This document shows, piece after piece, positions 43,071 through 56,522 of a stretch of 64,000 bases of DNA (position 1 is its first letter; every line of letters starts with the position of its first letter). The DNA lies in contig CM062197.1 in the NCBI GenBank assembly GCA_031216445.1, positions 25,108,501-25,172,500 on the forward strand, given 5' to 3'. The translations under genes were made by a program, and so were the position numbers. The notes under the pieces are model-generated. The model saw only the letters and a list, made by a program, of their open reading frames with translations, was not told where the DNA came from and did not search any database. Source of the stretch: Lateolabrax maculatus (taxonomy: Eukaryota > Chordata > Actinopteri > Acropomatiformes > Lateolabracidae).

Positions 43071-45827
43071 GAAAGAAAAAAACTTTACTTCAGTTCATGA
43101 ACCGATCTAGCCATTCATGCCTGTAGGTATATTGGCAAGCAGAGGCACCTGTGTGGGAGCTGACCAAAGCAAACACAGGCCTGCGATGTTGGCCACTTAG
43201 CAGCTCCAATGGCTCTTTGCTATAGTTTACTGATGTACTCTGTGTGTCCTGTGCTCTCTTTTGATTAAAAATAAAAGAAAAACAGTAGGCTAACCAAAAG
43301 TGAGAACGTTTATGACGGCAACCTTGTTGGAACACCATTGATTCTCCTACTATGTAAACAGAGACGGGCTACAGCTGTGCCTGTCAGCGAAAATATGCGC
43401 TGTTGCTGCAGCAGTCAGGCAAGAGTGTGTTCATGGTGCCACATGGCTAGGACATTAATTAAATAAGCTTCTCTATCAGTCTGACATCACTGCTTGCTCT
43501 ACAAGGGTGGTATGAGATCCGTCATGGTGGACATATTTTTGACTGGAGGTTACACATTAAAAGACAGTATACCATGTTGTCCCCATATGAGTAACAAAGA
43601 GTAATAGCACCACATGCAGTTGGGAGTGCGGAAGGAAAATAGCAGTGAACTGAGGCAGTGAAGATTTGGACCAAAAAAGTAGGGCTGCATCATTTTGATC
43701 CATGTGACAGTAATCTATTAATTAAGCATGGTAATGGCTGTAATTGTTCTCTGAATTAACCTTGTTTGTAATGCTAGGGCTTGCCATGGTTGCCAAGTGT
43801 CAGCTGTCTCTGAAGTTAGTATACTTGACTGCACAGAGGGCAAGGGACGCTGCAGTGGATTGGTGCTTGCTCACATTCCACCTCCTGCTCGCAGCAGATA
43901 ACAGCTGCTCCTTGCAAACAAAGGCCTCACCTTTCAGGGAGCAGAGAGTACCTGCTTTGCATTAGCTCGCTGGCACCCACAGACATTCTGTATACAATAC
44001 ATAAACAGGTGCAACACAAGCACAACCAAGCATAAAATGCCACTTTGGCAAACATGTCAAGAATGAACAGTGCTCCTCACAATAGTGTGGCGGTTGTTAT
44101 GGCCACAGTGCCCAGCTGGCTCTGGACACATATGTGTCTTTTGGCACTGCTGTTCCAAAGTGAAAGCATGTGTGTTGCTGGGCTCTCCTCTGTCCTAACT
44201 CAAATTAACTTGGAAGTCCAACAGATATCAAAGGATTTTAGGAGTGACATTAAAGCATGCCAACCACTTGAAATGTCTTTTTTGTATTCTTCACAGGGGC
44301 TCTGAATCTCAAAAACATACAGCTCCCTGGAGGATTTGTTAAATATCATTTGCTTTGTCTATTCAGTACTTATACTGAATAATGAATGTGCAGTACTAAT
44401 CACCACAATGGGTGCTGTGTTTGTGCATTGTTTTTCCAACATTGTTGGATGAAATGGTTGATAAATCACCAGGACCTACTTGTAAACATAATAAAAATAA
44501 TATTGTTACTGGATAAATTACAGAAAGCAGCAGACAGGAAATAAATTAAATATAGAAAAAAAATTGGATGGATGTATGGATGAGACTTGAACTTATCTCC
44601 CAGTTAAATTCAAAGATCTCCTCGCCACATTTTTTGTGAACTCAAGTTGCTAATGTAGTGGATGAGACACCACGGGTTACGTGGTGAGCTTCTTCAATAG
44701 CTGTGATTTGGTTTGCTAATGGACTCTGGAGGCTGTTTTGTTTGACAATGCCTTATCTCTTTCACTCCCCCTCCTTCCCTCCCTCCCTCCCTCCTGTACA
44801 GCTCATATTGAATCTGTTCCCAGCATCAGGCCCCAGTGATTCTTCAGTTTCAATATGGTATGCTTTGCATGTAACAATGGCCGGAATGATGGCCGAATTA
44901 TCACAGACAGTGTCCATTAAGCACAGGTAAATGGGAGCAGAGTGAGAATAGCTATTGTGCTGCGGGATAGTTTTGCACTCAAATTAAAGGGACAATCAAT
45001 AAGGTTTTTATTCTCTTATAGCCTGAAATGGTCATAGTTTATCTTGCTGGGCTGATGGGGCTGTTGATCAATACCAATGACTCAGTGATTAACTGGCGCA
45101 CTGCTGAGATTTCTGCTGTCACAATACATTGCGGCAGTGAAGGCTTTTGTCGAGCAGTAACAGAAATGACAAATTTATGGTTTGAGTACTTTCTGTATTG
45201 ATATATCTGACCACCAAAAGTTTGTGCTGAATCTCTGCTCCAATAAGCTTTCGTCCTTGTCTGTTCTAAACTGTGCCTTTGTTTTTGTTTTAAGGAGGAT
45301 CAGTAGATGGCAGTGAAAAAGAGAAAACGTTATAATGTCATCCTTCTTTGAATCTATGACGATGTTTTATCGAGTGAAGACCTTTGTTAAGTCCCAAACG
45401 AGTGAAACATGATGTTCATATTCAGGATGTTTTTTTCAAGTTTCCCACTGGTAAACACCAGCCCTAAACCTACACACAACTGCCAGAACAAAGACACCCA
45501 CTTAGTATGTCTAACTCAGACTCTGGCTGTGGCTTTTGTCCTTCATTTCTAACAGTGTAGTCACTCTTGGAAAGGTTTTGTTTCACAGTTAATATGGAGA
45601 AAAATAGATACAGCCACCAGTAACCCTTTCAACATTTCAACATTGTACATAAGGCATGCCAATATTGTATTAAGATACACTTGAACAATCCGAACCAAAC
45701 CTTTACAACTGAAAATACACCTTATCTCCAGATTGCAATAAGAACTTCATAACAAGTCTTTCAAATAATTGACAAAATATATTGTTTGTAACTCCCCTCC
45801 AGAAAAATGCATACCCTTGCACCTTGC
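43071..45827. other. no gene recognised
   Basis: Unique-looking sequence. A candidate regulatory patch or exon at 44802-44926 is listed separately, preceded by a pyrimidine tract (44764-44794). Frames at 43744-43965 and 44045-44305 are unassigned. Confidence 0.5.
44802..44926 (+). promoter_or_regulatory. candidate conserved element or exon with SOX-POU-like composite
   Basis: 125 bp between a strong acceptor-like tract (CCCTCCTGTACAG) and CACAG|GTAAAT. One frame is open throughout, but the protein is not recognised. Inside, CTTTGCATGTAACAATGG (44863-44880) combines an octamer-like TTTGCAT with a SOX-like AACAATGG, a spacing similar to known SOX-POU enhancer sites. Regulatory element and exon are both possible. 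Confidence 0.25.
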
Positions 45828-45945
45828 ACTACTTGTCTTGTCTGTAGTTGTCTGTACTTTTTACGCACCAATACACCACAGCAAATTCCTTGTATGTGAA
45901 AACCTACTTGGCAATAAACCCAATTCCAATTCCGATTCTGATTAT
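45828..45945 (+). mobile_element. LINE-A 3' tail fragment
   Basis: Matches the last 110 bp of LINE-A (TTACGCACCAATACACCACA onward), with the tail CAATTCCAATTCCGATTCTG and then a short (TAGA)n. Heavily 5'-truncated. Confidence 0.85.
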
Positions 45946-46912
45946 AGATAGATAGATTGTAAACATACATAAAGAATGTGGATTATGGAGGCTGCTGAGC
46001 AACTTCCCTTCAGGTGTCGCCAAACAGATAGGACCTGAGCTACACAACCTCTTCTCCATGATTAACAGGTTATTTCTGTATGTGACTGGTGTGCATGCTT
46101 CATTGCATTAACTAAATGAACTAAATCAAAAATATTTCATATTTAAACTCTGAACTGTAGTTAAATAAACTGTTACATACTAACAGGTGCATGTTTACAT
46201 GCTATCCACTGCAGATTTGTGTTTATGAGTTTGCTCATCCAACTGCTTTATTAGAGCAGTTGAACATTCATGTTTGAGGGGGAAATTAAAAATCAGATGT
46301 CTGGCAGGCTGGCAAGCAGTAGGAAGCAGCATGTTTCCAGAACCTTTAGTTTAATGACATGCGATCCTGTATGAGGAAGCTCAGCACAGTGTCTTGTACT
46401 GATCAGGCCCTTAGATGAAGATGCTCATTCTGAATGCTGGTCTTGAAGGAGGAATACTTATATACGTAAATACGTAAAGTACATTCATGGATAAAGCCTT
46501 CTTATTGCAGCCAGTCTTTTAGAGACAGCCACTGAAAGACAAGATAGTGGAGCTGCTCATTAGGTGCCAGAGAACGAGATTGTCTCCATTTGTAATCTCA
46601 GAGTATGCTGTAGCTTGGGGTTAACAGACATTGAGTCTGCTTATTATTCACCATCACACACCCCTCTGTCCCTGCAGGTTTGGGAAGCCATTCGGATGTT
46701 ATTCCATCAAAAATTAAGGCCTGTAATGAGGAATAGACAAAACATAACACATAACACAAGCAATGTTACAGCTGATCTGGCATAGCAGGAAGTGTGTAAC
46801 AATTGCCTATTTACTAATTAGACAGCTCAAATGACTAAGAATGTTCATGAATAAAATAATTCACCAAACAAATCAAAGATCTGGTAACTATTTTAGAGTT
46901 TGGTGAAGATTT

Positions 46913-46980
46913 GTGGTGGCATGGTGGTGCAGTGTTTAGCACTGTTGCCTCACAACAAGATGGTTCTGGGTTTGAACCTT
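46913..46980 (+). repeat. tRNA-like dispersed repeat (SINE-type)
   Basis: GGTGGTGCAGTGTTTAGCAC and GGGTTTGAACC resemble pol III A and B boxes of a repeat that is very common in fish. Only the head is present. Confidence 0.5.
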
Positions 46981-49294
46981 CTCACTCACAAAACGATCTC
47001 CGTCCTCACGAGCGTCCATACTAATGCGACTGAAAACATTTATTACATTTGCCACACACGCAATAACTCAATCAAATAGAAATGAATTTAGTGGGGGAAA
47101 AAACACATTTTAATATGCAAATGTAGTTATTAAAAGATGGTTTTATTTACAGTAGCCACCAACAAAGATACTCCATTACTACTGCTGGTACTAGGTTACT
47201 ATAGCCTGTCTGGCTCTATCTCTCACAGACATCAAATGAGAGAAATTTCACAGAGAGAGAAATGCAAAGTCATGGGTTCCTTGGCAAAATCTTTTTCACT
47301 AGCCAGATAAAAGGAATCAATACATTTGTCCCCAACAGACCTCGACACTCCTACACCACCTGATGTTTTCTGTAGTTCAAATCACTGACAGCCCAGCAAT
47401 CATTGCTCAGGTGTCAAATGTGACAGAGGAAGGACTAAATCACAGTGTCATGTCAAACTGTAGCATAGTGCCCTGTAAGCAGAGGAGGTGCAATGACTGC
47501 ACAGCAGCCTTCAAGTCTTGAAAATCAGCTTGGAGAGCTCCATGGCAACCGTTAGAGATGGCTGGAAGTGAGCTACACTGAGGATGTCGGGCTCTGAAAA
47601 CACTGGATCAATCAACACAGTCTTTACACACCCAGCTGTGGTGCTTCCAAAGCTAAAACACAGACGTGCCAAAAATGGTTATGGTCTATTTTCATTCTGA
47701 ACTATTGTAACGTTCACCACAGCAATTCTCCCCACTGATTACAGTAATCATTTAGAACATTTAGAACGTTCCGCACAAGCACCTCACAGCCATAATTCTT
47801 TAATGGAAACACTTTGTATGCCAAAGACCTTTTGGCAGACTCACACATTCTTTTCCATTCATCTTCAATCTGATATTTAATGTCACCAGAGATACAGTTT
47901 TAACCTTGTACACCTACTTTGATTTTTCACCTTATTGATTATTGCTGATTTTGTCCCTTGCTATAAGATATGATTATGCACCTTCCACACTACTTTTTAC
48001 ATATTTTTCTTATAAAGTTCTGCAGTATAAAAAAGAATTCTTAGCCTCAGTTGAATACCAAAGCCCCATATGAGTTGAGTGATAGATTGGACTTTTATTA
48101 TTGTCCATGAAAAAGGTAAATGACAAACTTATTGCTTATGTAATCCTGCAGGAACACAAAATGAATTGTCAAAGAACCTAATGCTGCTGAAATAACTACA
48201 TAAGTCTCCATAACCTCTATCTTTCCAGAAAATCATCTAATCCATTCTTCTTCTCTTTCTCAGCTTATCCTCCATGGAAACTGTGTTTAAGGAATCATTT
48301 TTGGTCTGTGAGAAGTATTAGCTTTGGTTCACTCCATCCCTTGACGCCAATTGGAAGCTCCAAGGCACCGCGAAAAATTAGACCAGGGACTGTCAATTAG
48401 ATTTAAGAGGCCTCAAATGTGGCAGGGGTTGGTCAGGCGTGCAGTGCAGCGTAGCATGATACCTAAAGGCTAATGGAAATTGATATTTCTGCTTGGTTGA
48501 GTCATGGATTCAGGCAACACTGACAGTCAAGTGTTGTGGAGCCCGGGGGAGCCTCCAAATAGCCAGGCCATGCTGCACCTCTTTTTGCTCCCCATTAAAA
48601 TGTTAATCAAATGGAACAGAAACCTACTTGTGGTCAGCATATTGTTCTACTGAAGCCTTTCACACATTTAATTAAAAAATATGCATATCACACCGTACTG
48701 TCTCCCTGATTCCTCCCTACTGTACTGTAAACAAGGTGCAGAGGCCTCATGCCTACTCTCTTTAAACCAAATCCTCAAAAAGCCACTGTTAAACCTTGAA
48801 CACTTTTAAATTCCTTATTTTGCTATGTAAACATGTAAAAAGTGATATTTCTATGTGAAGCTTATTTAAGACATTTAAGACATTAAGACATTCCCCCACC
48901 AACCTAATATTTACATTTTAGGATGGTATTAAAACAAGTTTTAGAGGGTTTTTAAAGTGTCACATCAATTTAGCTCTGCAAACAGTAACTGAGTTTCTCA
49001 GGAAGTGACTATGAAAAAAACCGAAAGGGGTGTGACCTCCTCTGGCTGCTTTTCTTTCAACCGTCCATCTGTCCTCTGTTGTATTATTAATGATGACGAT
49101 AACTGCATCAAAGCTGACAAATGTCCAAGCTCCTTAAGTCTCAAATTATTTTCCCATTCACATTGAGTTTGAAAGTAATATTTACTGTAGTGAGGTAAAA
49201 CCATTTTCAGCAGTCACCCTGCAGGACAAAGAAGCTAAACACCATTACCATCTCTACAGGGGGTTCAGATCCAGATGTACATAGGTTACTGTTT

Positions 49295-49297
<3 letters not shown>

Positions 49298-49338
<41 letters not shown>

Positions 49339-49387
49339 TATATATATACACATATACATATATATATATACACATATACATATATAC
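49298..49387. repeat. (TA)n / (TATACA)n microsatellite
   Basis: Alternating TA with CACATATACATA interruptions. The open frames here (49254-49619 minus, 49275-49538 plus) are artefacts of it. Confidence 0.95.
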
Positions 49388-51591
49388 TTTGAACAGAAAA
49401 GCTTGGAAGCGTGGTCATCCTCCCTTTACTTCTAATCAAAGTATGTGCAGAAAAGTTGGGGAGGATTGTGGGAGAGTAAACATTGTAGAGGTAAGTAGGG
49501 CAGTGCCAAATGTAGATTTCAGGTCTACTCTCTTGTAATTTCAGGTGTCTAGAGTGATCATTAGAAGGAATGACAAGGAAAAATTTGGTTTGCTTGTTAT
49601 TCAAATCAATGATGTTCAATCAACAATCAAGTTCTCTCCTAGACTATTTTATATTTAAGTCACATTTGAGGTTTTCACATTTTCCTCAGAAATTTTCAAA
49701 TTCCCTTCAGACCTCTTCCTAGCTAGGCTGTCATGGCAGTAGCAGTGAGGAAATAGACAGTATGAGGGCTGAATGGACTTTTAAATCTGGAGTCTGTGGC
49801 TACATTCACACACTGTCGAACCAGAAACTGATCAGCGGCAGCTCCCTGGAGTCGACAGCAGCCACTGGCCCGACTATGGGAGTTGACTCTAAAGTTGTCA
49901 GAGAAGTACTAAGCTTGTTTATTAGACACATAAGGCCTCACTTGGTTCTATTTCGTTGGCCAACATTGTATTGCGATTCAAACTGAGTATTTTTGTTGTT
50001 TCCTGGGATCACTGCCAGAAGGGGGAGACAAAGATCCCGCGCTCCAGCTTTAAGCACCACGTAATAAGCTTATGTTAAATATTAAAAACAACAACAACAA
50101 AAAAAAAAACTGTTATGCTTATCACAGCCTAAAATGTGGCATATGTTCAATGATAAAAAGACATGTATTTGGAAAAATAATTAGAAATAAAACCATTTAT
50201 TGTTTTCTAAGGCTCCTTATTATCGATATATGCAATTAATTTGATTAATTAATCAGTATTTCATGTAATTATTAGATTAACATTTTTAATCGATTGACAG
50301 CCCTAATTAAAATATAAAAGCAACACATGTATACTTGGTTTTAGTTTCCATAATTGCATCGACATACGGTTAGTGTGCATTTGAACAGTGCTACAATAAT
50401 CTCTTTAATCTTCAAGGTTGAACTTACATACAGTATAAGCCCCCGCACCAGACCACACAAGCCATGTCAGTAGAGTGACAAACTCAGAATCGCAAGTACA
50501 ATATCTGTGATCACTCCCCCTGCTTCCACTATGCACCACTCACTCTCTTTCCTGAGCCTAATGCCATGTGATAGTGCTGGCACCTCTCTGTCCAAAAGGA
50601 TCTGTCATATCATAGATACACAGACAAACAGACAGACATACACACACACAAAACTTCAACGGTCTTGCATAAATTCGTTTGATGTGGGAGCTATTGAATC
50701 TAAAAGTATTCTGCGAGTTACATCTGGAGGACAGTTCTTCCACATGGTCTAGTCACACAGGAATGCTAACGACAAAATAATCAAATGTATTGTTCAGGAA
50801 GACTAAAAGAAACACTAAAATCAGAAACACTGATGGATAAAGTTTGTGAAATGACCGTTCTCTAAGGGTCATAGTTTTAAAAGCTCAACTGATTTGACTG
50901 TACATTTTACAAAGTTGTTTGCATTTTTGTTTTCAGAGGTGCAGATATTGAAAACACACTCCATATTTGCCAATAAATTTAGATTATATTTAGACCTCAA
51001 GTAGTGTTATGTGGAAATATAAAATAGTACCGTTACGTTACACGTCCAATACCCATTACTCGTTGCAAATGCTGCATTCTCCAAATGATCATACTTTGAT
51101 GCCAATTAGCCTAGCATTACTGTCATCGGAATAGCTAATACTGCTAGCCTTAGTTCTCACTTTCTCAAACAAATCATATGGAAAGTCTCAAAAACGAGAT
51201 ACTGAACATATTTTATACAATATCCACTTGGAGTGACAAAATTTTTTTTATGGTTATATTTATCCACTGGCAGCACTTAGTTAAGGTTAGGGAAAGGTCA
51301 TGGTCTGGTTCAATAGAGAAAAATTTTGCAGTGACTTGAGACACAACGTGATTATCAAATTTAGAATCAGATTTATTGCCAAGTAGGTTTTCACTTACAA
51401 GACTTTTCTCTTGGAATACTGGTGCATTTTGTTTCAGACATTAAAAAAACAGACATGTAGAGAATGTAAGAAAAATAAGAATAAGCAAGCAATGCTAGTC
51501 AACACGTAAGTGTAAAAATGGAATATTTACAATCAAATATGAACAAATAATGATAAATAGAAAATAGAGTAAATAAGAATAATATGTAATA

Positions 51592-52689
51592 CAGTGGGTA
51601 CGGAAAGTATTCAGACCCCTTTAAATTTTTCACTCTGTTTCATTGCAGCCATTTGCTAAAATCAAAAAAGTTCATTTTATTTCTCATTAATGTACACTCA
51701 GCACCCCATCTTGACAGAAAAAAAAACAGAAATGTAGAAATTTTTGCAAATTTATTAAAAAAGAAAAACTGAAATATCACATGGTCATAAGTATTCAGAC
51801 CCTTTGCTCAGTATTGAGTAGAAGCACCCTTTTGAGCTAGTACAGCCATGAGTCTTCTTGAGAATGATGCAACAAGTTTTTCACACCTGGATTTGGGGAT
51901 CCTCTGCCATTCTTCCTTGCTGATCCTCTCCAGTTCCGTCAGGTTGGATGGTGAACGTCGGTGGACAGCCATTTTCAGGTCTCTCCAGAGATGCTCAATT
52001 GGGTTTAGGTCAGGGCTCTGGCTGGGCCAGTCAAGAATGGTCACAGAGTTGTTCCGAAGCCACTTCTTTGTTATTTTAGCTGTGTGCTTAGGGTCATTGT
52101 CTTGTTGGAAGGTGAACCTTCGGCCCAGTCTGAGGTCCTGAGCACTCTGGAAGAGGTTTTTTCTTCCATTTAAGGATTATGGAGGCCACTGTGCTCTTAG
52201 GAACCTTGAGTGCTGCAGAAATTCTTTTGTAACCTTGGCCAGATCTGTGCCTTGCCACAATTCTGTCTCTGAGCTCCTTGGGCAGTTCCTTCGACCTCAT
52301 GATTCTCATTTGCTCTGACATGCACTGTGAGCTGTAAGGTCTTATATAGACAGGTGTGTGCCTTTCCTAATCAAGTCCAAACAGTTTAATTAAACACAGC
52401 TGGACTCCAATGAAGGAGTAGAACCATCTCAAGGAGGATCAGAAGAAATGGACAGCATGTGAGTTAAATATGAGTGTCACAGCAAAGGGTCTGAATACTT
52501 ATGACCATGTGATATTTCAGTTTTTATTTTTTAATAAATTTGCAAAAATTTCTACATTTCTGTTTTTTTCTGTCAAGATGGGGTGCTGAGTGTACATTAA
52601 TGAGAAATAAAATGAACTTTTTTGATTTTAGCAAATGGCTGCAATGAAACAAAGAGTGAAAAATTTAAAGGGGTCTGAATACTTTCCTG
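51592..52689 (-). mobile_element. Tc1-like transposon, internally deleted
   Basis: Inverted terminal repeats of about 215 bp (51592-51805 and 52483-52689) carry outer and inner copies of AAGTATTCAGACCC (IR/DR type), and TA flanks both ends (51590-51591 and 52690-52691). The left end is CAGTGGGTACGGAAAGT; the right end reads CAGGAAAGT on the other strand and so lacks about 8 bases. The transposase gene is on the minus strand and broken. It inserted into the LINE-A 3' UTR. Confidence 0.93.
51808..52321 (-). pseudogene. Tc1-like transposase, middle deleted
   Basis: The N-terminal HTH (KELPKELRDRIVARHRSG; KVPKSTVASII) is at 52175-52310. The C-terminal catalytic part holds QQDNDPKHTA (second Asp) near 52090-52120 and SPDLNPIEHLW with the Glu of DD34E near 51985-52020. 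A deletion joined out of frame near 52160 removes the region with the first catalytic Asp. The protein is non-functional. Confidence 0.9.
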
Positions 52690-52879
52690 TATGTAAAATG
52701 TGAAACAAAAACAGCTTTGACCGGATGTGCAAAAGTTTCAGTATGAAGTGTAGGAATATTGCAATGTGCAAGTTATTAATCAAAAGATGCATTAATATAA
52801 CGCTATGGATCAGGAGTTCAGAATAGACTTGGGGTTAAAATAACGTGTTGTGGGGGATAGTGGGGGTCAGTGTCAGTGG

Positions 52880-54195
52880 TTGTCCTGGGTTTGTTGATCA
52901 GGCCAGCTGCAGACGGGAAGAAACTGTTCCTGTGGCGTGAGGTTTTGGTTCTGATGGACCGCAGCCTCCTGCCGGAGGGGACTGTCTCAAACAGTTTGTG
53001 TCAGGGGTGGAAGGGGTCAACCACAATCTTCCTTGCACACCTCAGGGTCCTGGAGGCATTCAGGTCTTGAAGAGATGGTAGATTGCAGCCAATCACCCTC
53101 TCTGCGGAGCGAATGATACACTGCAGTCTGCCCTTGTCCTTGGCAGTAGCAGCAGCGTACCAGATGGTGATGGAGGAGGTGAGGATGGACTCGATGATGG
53201 CACCATCATCGTCTCTGGCAGTATAAACGTCCTAAGCTGCCGCAGAAAGTACATTCTCTGCTGTGCTTTCTTGGTGAGAGAGCTGATGTTCAGCTCCCAC
53301 TTGAGGTCCTGAGAGACTATGGAGCCCAGGAAGCAGACGGACTCCACAGTGTTGACTGTGGAGTCTCTCAGGGTGATGGGGGTGAGTGGTGCTGGGTTCT
53401 TTCTGTAGTCCACAACCATCTCCACTGTCTTGAGAGCATTGACCTCCAAGTTGTTCTGGCTGCACCAGGTCACTAGATGGTCAGTCTCCCACCTGAGATG
53501 AGCCCGATGAAGGTGGTGTCGTCCACTAAATTCAGGAGCTTGACAGACTGGTGACTGGAGGTGCAGCTGTTGGTGTACAGGGAGAAGAGAAGAGGGGAAA
53601 GAACATAACCTTGAGGGGAACTGGTGCTGATGGTCCAGGAGTCAGAGACATGTTTCCCCAGCTTCACGTGCTGCCTTCTGTCAAACAAGAAGTCTGTGAT
53701 CCACCTGCAGGTGGACCAGGCACGCTTGTCCTGTAGCAGAGCCAGGATGTTGGTGTTGAAGGCAGAGCTGAAACCCACAAACAGGATCCTGGTGTGGGTT
53801 CCTGTGGAGTCCAGATGCAGGATGAAATGGAGGGCCAAGTTGACTGCATCATCTACAGACCTGTTGGCTCTGTAGGCAATCTGCAGGGGGCCCAGAAGTG
53901 GGTCTGTGATGGATTTGAGATGGGAGAATACAAATGACTTCATTACCACAGAGGTCAGGGTGACGGGTCTGTAGTCCTTAAGTCCTGTGGTCCTTGGCTT
54001 CTTGGGAACAGGGATGATGGTGGAAGTCTTGAAGCAGGCTGGTACATGGCATGTCTCCAGTGAGGTGTTAAATATGTCTGTGAACAGTGGAGAGAGCTGA
54101 TCAACACAGTGCTTCAGGGTGGATGGAAAGACAGAGTCTGGCCCAGCTGTTTTGCGGGGGTTCTGTCTCTTGAAGAATCTGTTAACGTCTATTAA
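52880..54195 (-). pseudogene. LINE-A reverse transcriptase (broken)
   Basis: The frame 53473-54198 holds FKTSTIIPVPKKPRTTGL, QIAYRANRSVDDAVNLAL, motif A changed to FVGFSSAFNT (the catalytic Asp position shows Gly), SPQGYVLSPLLF, and LVDD in place of FADD. 53093-53473 holds the thumb. The last part, near 52900-53050, has the SGRRL region in another frame. The motif A change alone would abolish activity. Confidence 0.85.
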
Positions 54196-54229
54196 CATTT
54201 AACTGAATCCTTGACCACTTCTTGTGACT

Positions 54230-55920
54230 CTGGTCAAGTCAAGTCAAATTAAATTGTATTTATATGGTACTAAATTATAGCAAAAGTTATCTCAATGTGC
54301 TTTTCACATAACTTAGGTCTAGACAATACTCTTTAAAATATTATTAAGAGACCCAACAACTCTCACCAAGAGCAAGCAGTTGGCGGCGAGGAAAAACTTA
54401 ACAGGTAGAAACCTCGAGCAGAACCGGTCTCTGGGTGGGCGGCCATCTGCCTCGACTGAGTTGGGTTGAAAGGGGTAAAGAGAGGGGGAGAGGGAAGAGA
54501 GTGCAGGACGAGAGACAAGATAATAATCAGACTAATGATAACTGTAGCAGTGAGTTTGGAGCAGGAACATGCGGGCAGCAGACGGCCTGCTGTCACAGAT
54601 CCAGATTCTACAGCTCCAGAGGCAGAAATAACTGCAGAGAGTGAGAAGGTGAAAAACCAGAAAAACTACGGGGAAGATATGGAGTTAGTTACATGCATTA
54701 ATGGGATAAGAACACGTACGGATGGAGAGAAAGAGGACGAGAGAGCAGCTCAGTGCATCATGGGAAATCCCCCGGCACTCTTGGCCTATAGCAGCATAAC
54801 TAAGGGATGGTTCAGTGCTCACTTGAGCCAGCCCTATATTCTGACTATAAGCTATATCAAATAGGAACATTTTAAGTAGACTCTCTAAGAAATGAGGAGA
54901 GGGTGTCTGCCTCCCGAACCCAAAGTGGGAGCTGGTAGTTTAGAGCTTTGTAGACGAGGAGCAGCAAGTGCAGAGAAGTTAATATTGGAGAAATATGTTT
55001 TCTTTTGTTAGTTTCTGTCAGTACATGTGTAGCAATATTCTGAATCAGCTGGAGTCTTTAAAGACGTATTGGGGCAGCCTGATAATAGTGAATTGCAATG
55101 ATCCAGCCCAGAAGAAACAAATGCATGGATTAGTTTTTCTGCTTCTTTTTTGAGACAGGATGTGCCTGATTTTACAATGTTACGTAGATGGAAGAAGGCA
55201 GTCTTCCAGTCTAAGGACATATCCTGATCAAAGGTTACTCCTAGATTCCTTACAGTGGTGCTGGAGTTCAGGGCAATGCCATTTAGAGTAACTATATCTA
55301 TAGATAATGCATCTCGGAGGTATTTAGGGCCAAGTACAATAAATTCACTTCTTTATGTCCTTAAAGCATGCCTGAAGTTTGGCTAACTGATTTGTTTCAT
55401 CAGTTTTATCGATAAATATAATTGGGTATCATCTGCAACAATGAAAGTTTATGAAATGTTTCCTAATAATATTGCTGAAAGGAAACATATATAAGGTGCT
55501 TAAAAGAAACCTGTGGTTGTTCTTATTTTCCTCTATTAGTGAAGAGTAATAGGCTCTTCTGGCATTACAAAGAGCCTTACCATATATTCTATATTCTTCC
55601 TCCAGTTTTCTTTCCTCCAGAGTCATTAGTAGTGAGCCTCCGATATATTGAGACATGGCATTGAATTAAATGCCAATGCTATCACTTCTTTCAATTTAGC
55701 TACAGCACTACCAGACAGGCATCTACTGAAGGAATGTTTGCCTAATGGCTTGTAGTCCAGTAATAGGAATTCAAAAGTTATTAAATAACGATCTGATCAG
55801 AGAGGATTTTGCGAAAAGACTATTAAATGTTCAATTTTGATGCCATAGTGATGCCAAGTGTGTGTATGTAGTCTGAAAAAAGGTGGCGTTTGCTTAAAAA
55901 TGTATACTTTTAAATACTAT
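54230..55920 (-). mobile_element. LINE-B copy with internal deletions
   Basis: The 3' tail (TCAAG)n at 54230-54246 and 3' UTR match 3345-3960. The thumb remnant (GLDHCNSLLSGCPNTSLK) is at 55008-55220. Linker and early parts are at 55429-55920, with large gaps relative to the copy at 3345-8396. Nothing intact. Confidence 0.8.
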
Positions 55921-55971
55921 TTTATGGTGTTGGGCAAGTTAAGTTATGCTACCCTACTATCAGGGTGTTAA

Positions 55972-56522
55972 TGTCATGGGGAGTAGCAAGTTAGCAGGGT
56001 TAGGACCCAATTGCAGAGAGGATAGAAGAGGAGACCGGCAGGTATGGTACAAAGAGTTTATTCCGAACAAAAAGGGTGTGTCAAAAACTTACAAGGTGGT
56101 GAGGTCAACAGAAAATCCAGAACAACAAAAACACAAAGTCCAGAGCAGGCAGGTGACAAAACAGGTAATCCAGAAACAAGGCACAAGGGAACACAGTGCG
56201 GACAACAGAGATACAGAAATAAAGATCTGACAACTAAACAAAGAAATTGTCCAGATATATATATATATATATATACTGATTAGAGATCATAGGCAGGTGA
56301 GTGAACAGACGAAGGGAGTTGGACTGATGAGAAAGGAGTGTCTGACAGGCAGAGAGAGGAGTAGAGGAAAAGGAGGGAAAGTCCGAGGGCATCTAGTGGG
56401 AAGTAAGGAGATGGCAGGTCAGGGGAACAGAGAAAGAGTCCATGGCTTACTGGTGGGAAAAACAGTGACAGATTGCTGGGGCTAGAATGTGAAAAAGAGA
56501 CAAAAAGGAACAGATCATGACA
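55972..56522 (-). repeat. solo LTR related to the Tf1/sushi-type element
   Basis: 551 bp starting TGTCATGG and ending GATCATGACA, with a perfect 5-bp duplication GTTAA (55967-55971 and 56523-56527). It shares the blocks GAGACCGGCAGGTATG and GGAAAGTCCGAGGGCATCT with the LTRs at 6347 and 7872. On the minus strand a (TA)n TATA region (56275-56254) is followed by GTTGTCAGATCTTTATT, in the position of the self-primer start. No internal region remains. Confidence 0.88.

Larger units (their letters stand above)
45946..51361. other. no gene seen; SINE-like patch and microsatellite
   Basis: Long stretch without recognisable coding sequence. It contains a tRNA-like repeat (46913-46980) and a TA-rich microsatellite (49298-49387). 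48560-48690 has homeobox-like words (TTTAATTA, ATGCATAT) that could belong to a non-coding element. Confidence 0.5.
51364..54195 (-). mobile_element. LINE-A-type copy interrupted by a Tc1-like element
   Basis: The antisense 3' tail GAATCAGATTTATTGCC starts at 51364. The 3' UTR is split at 51590 by the Tc1-like element and resumes at 52692. Coding sequence runs 52880-54195, truncated at RT N-terminal KRQNPRKTAGPDSVFPS. LINE-B follows within 40 bp on the same strand. Confidence 0.82.

Noticed and set aside
49254..49619. Open frames rich in Tyr and Ile
   Set aside because: They are produced by the TA-rich microsatellite.
51848..52141. 97-codon plus-strand open frame
   Set aside because: Antisense shadow of the Tc1-like transposase C-terminus.
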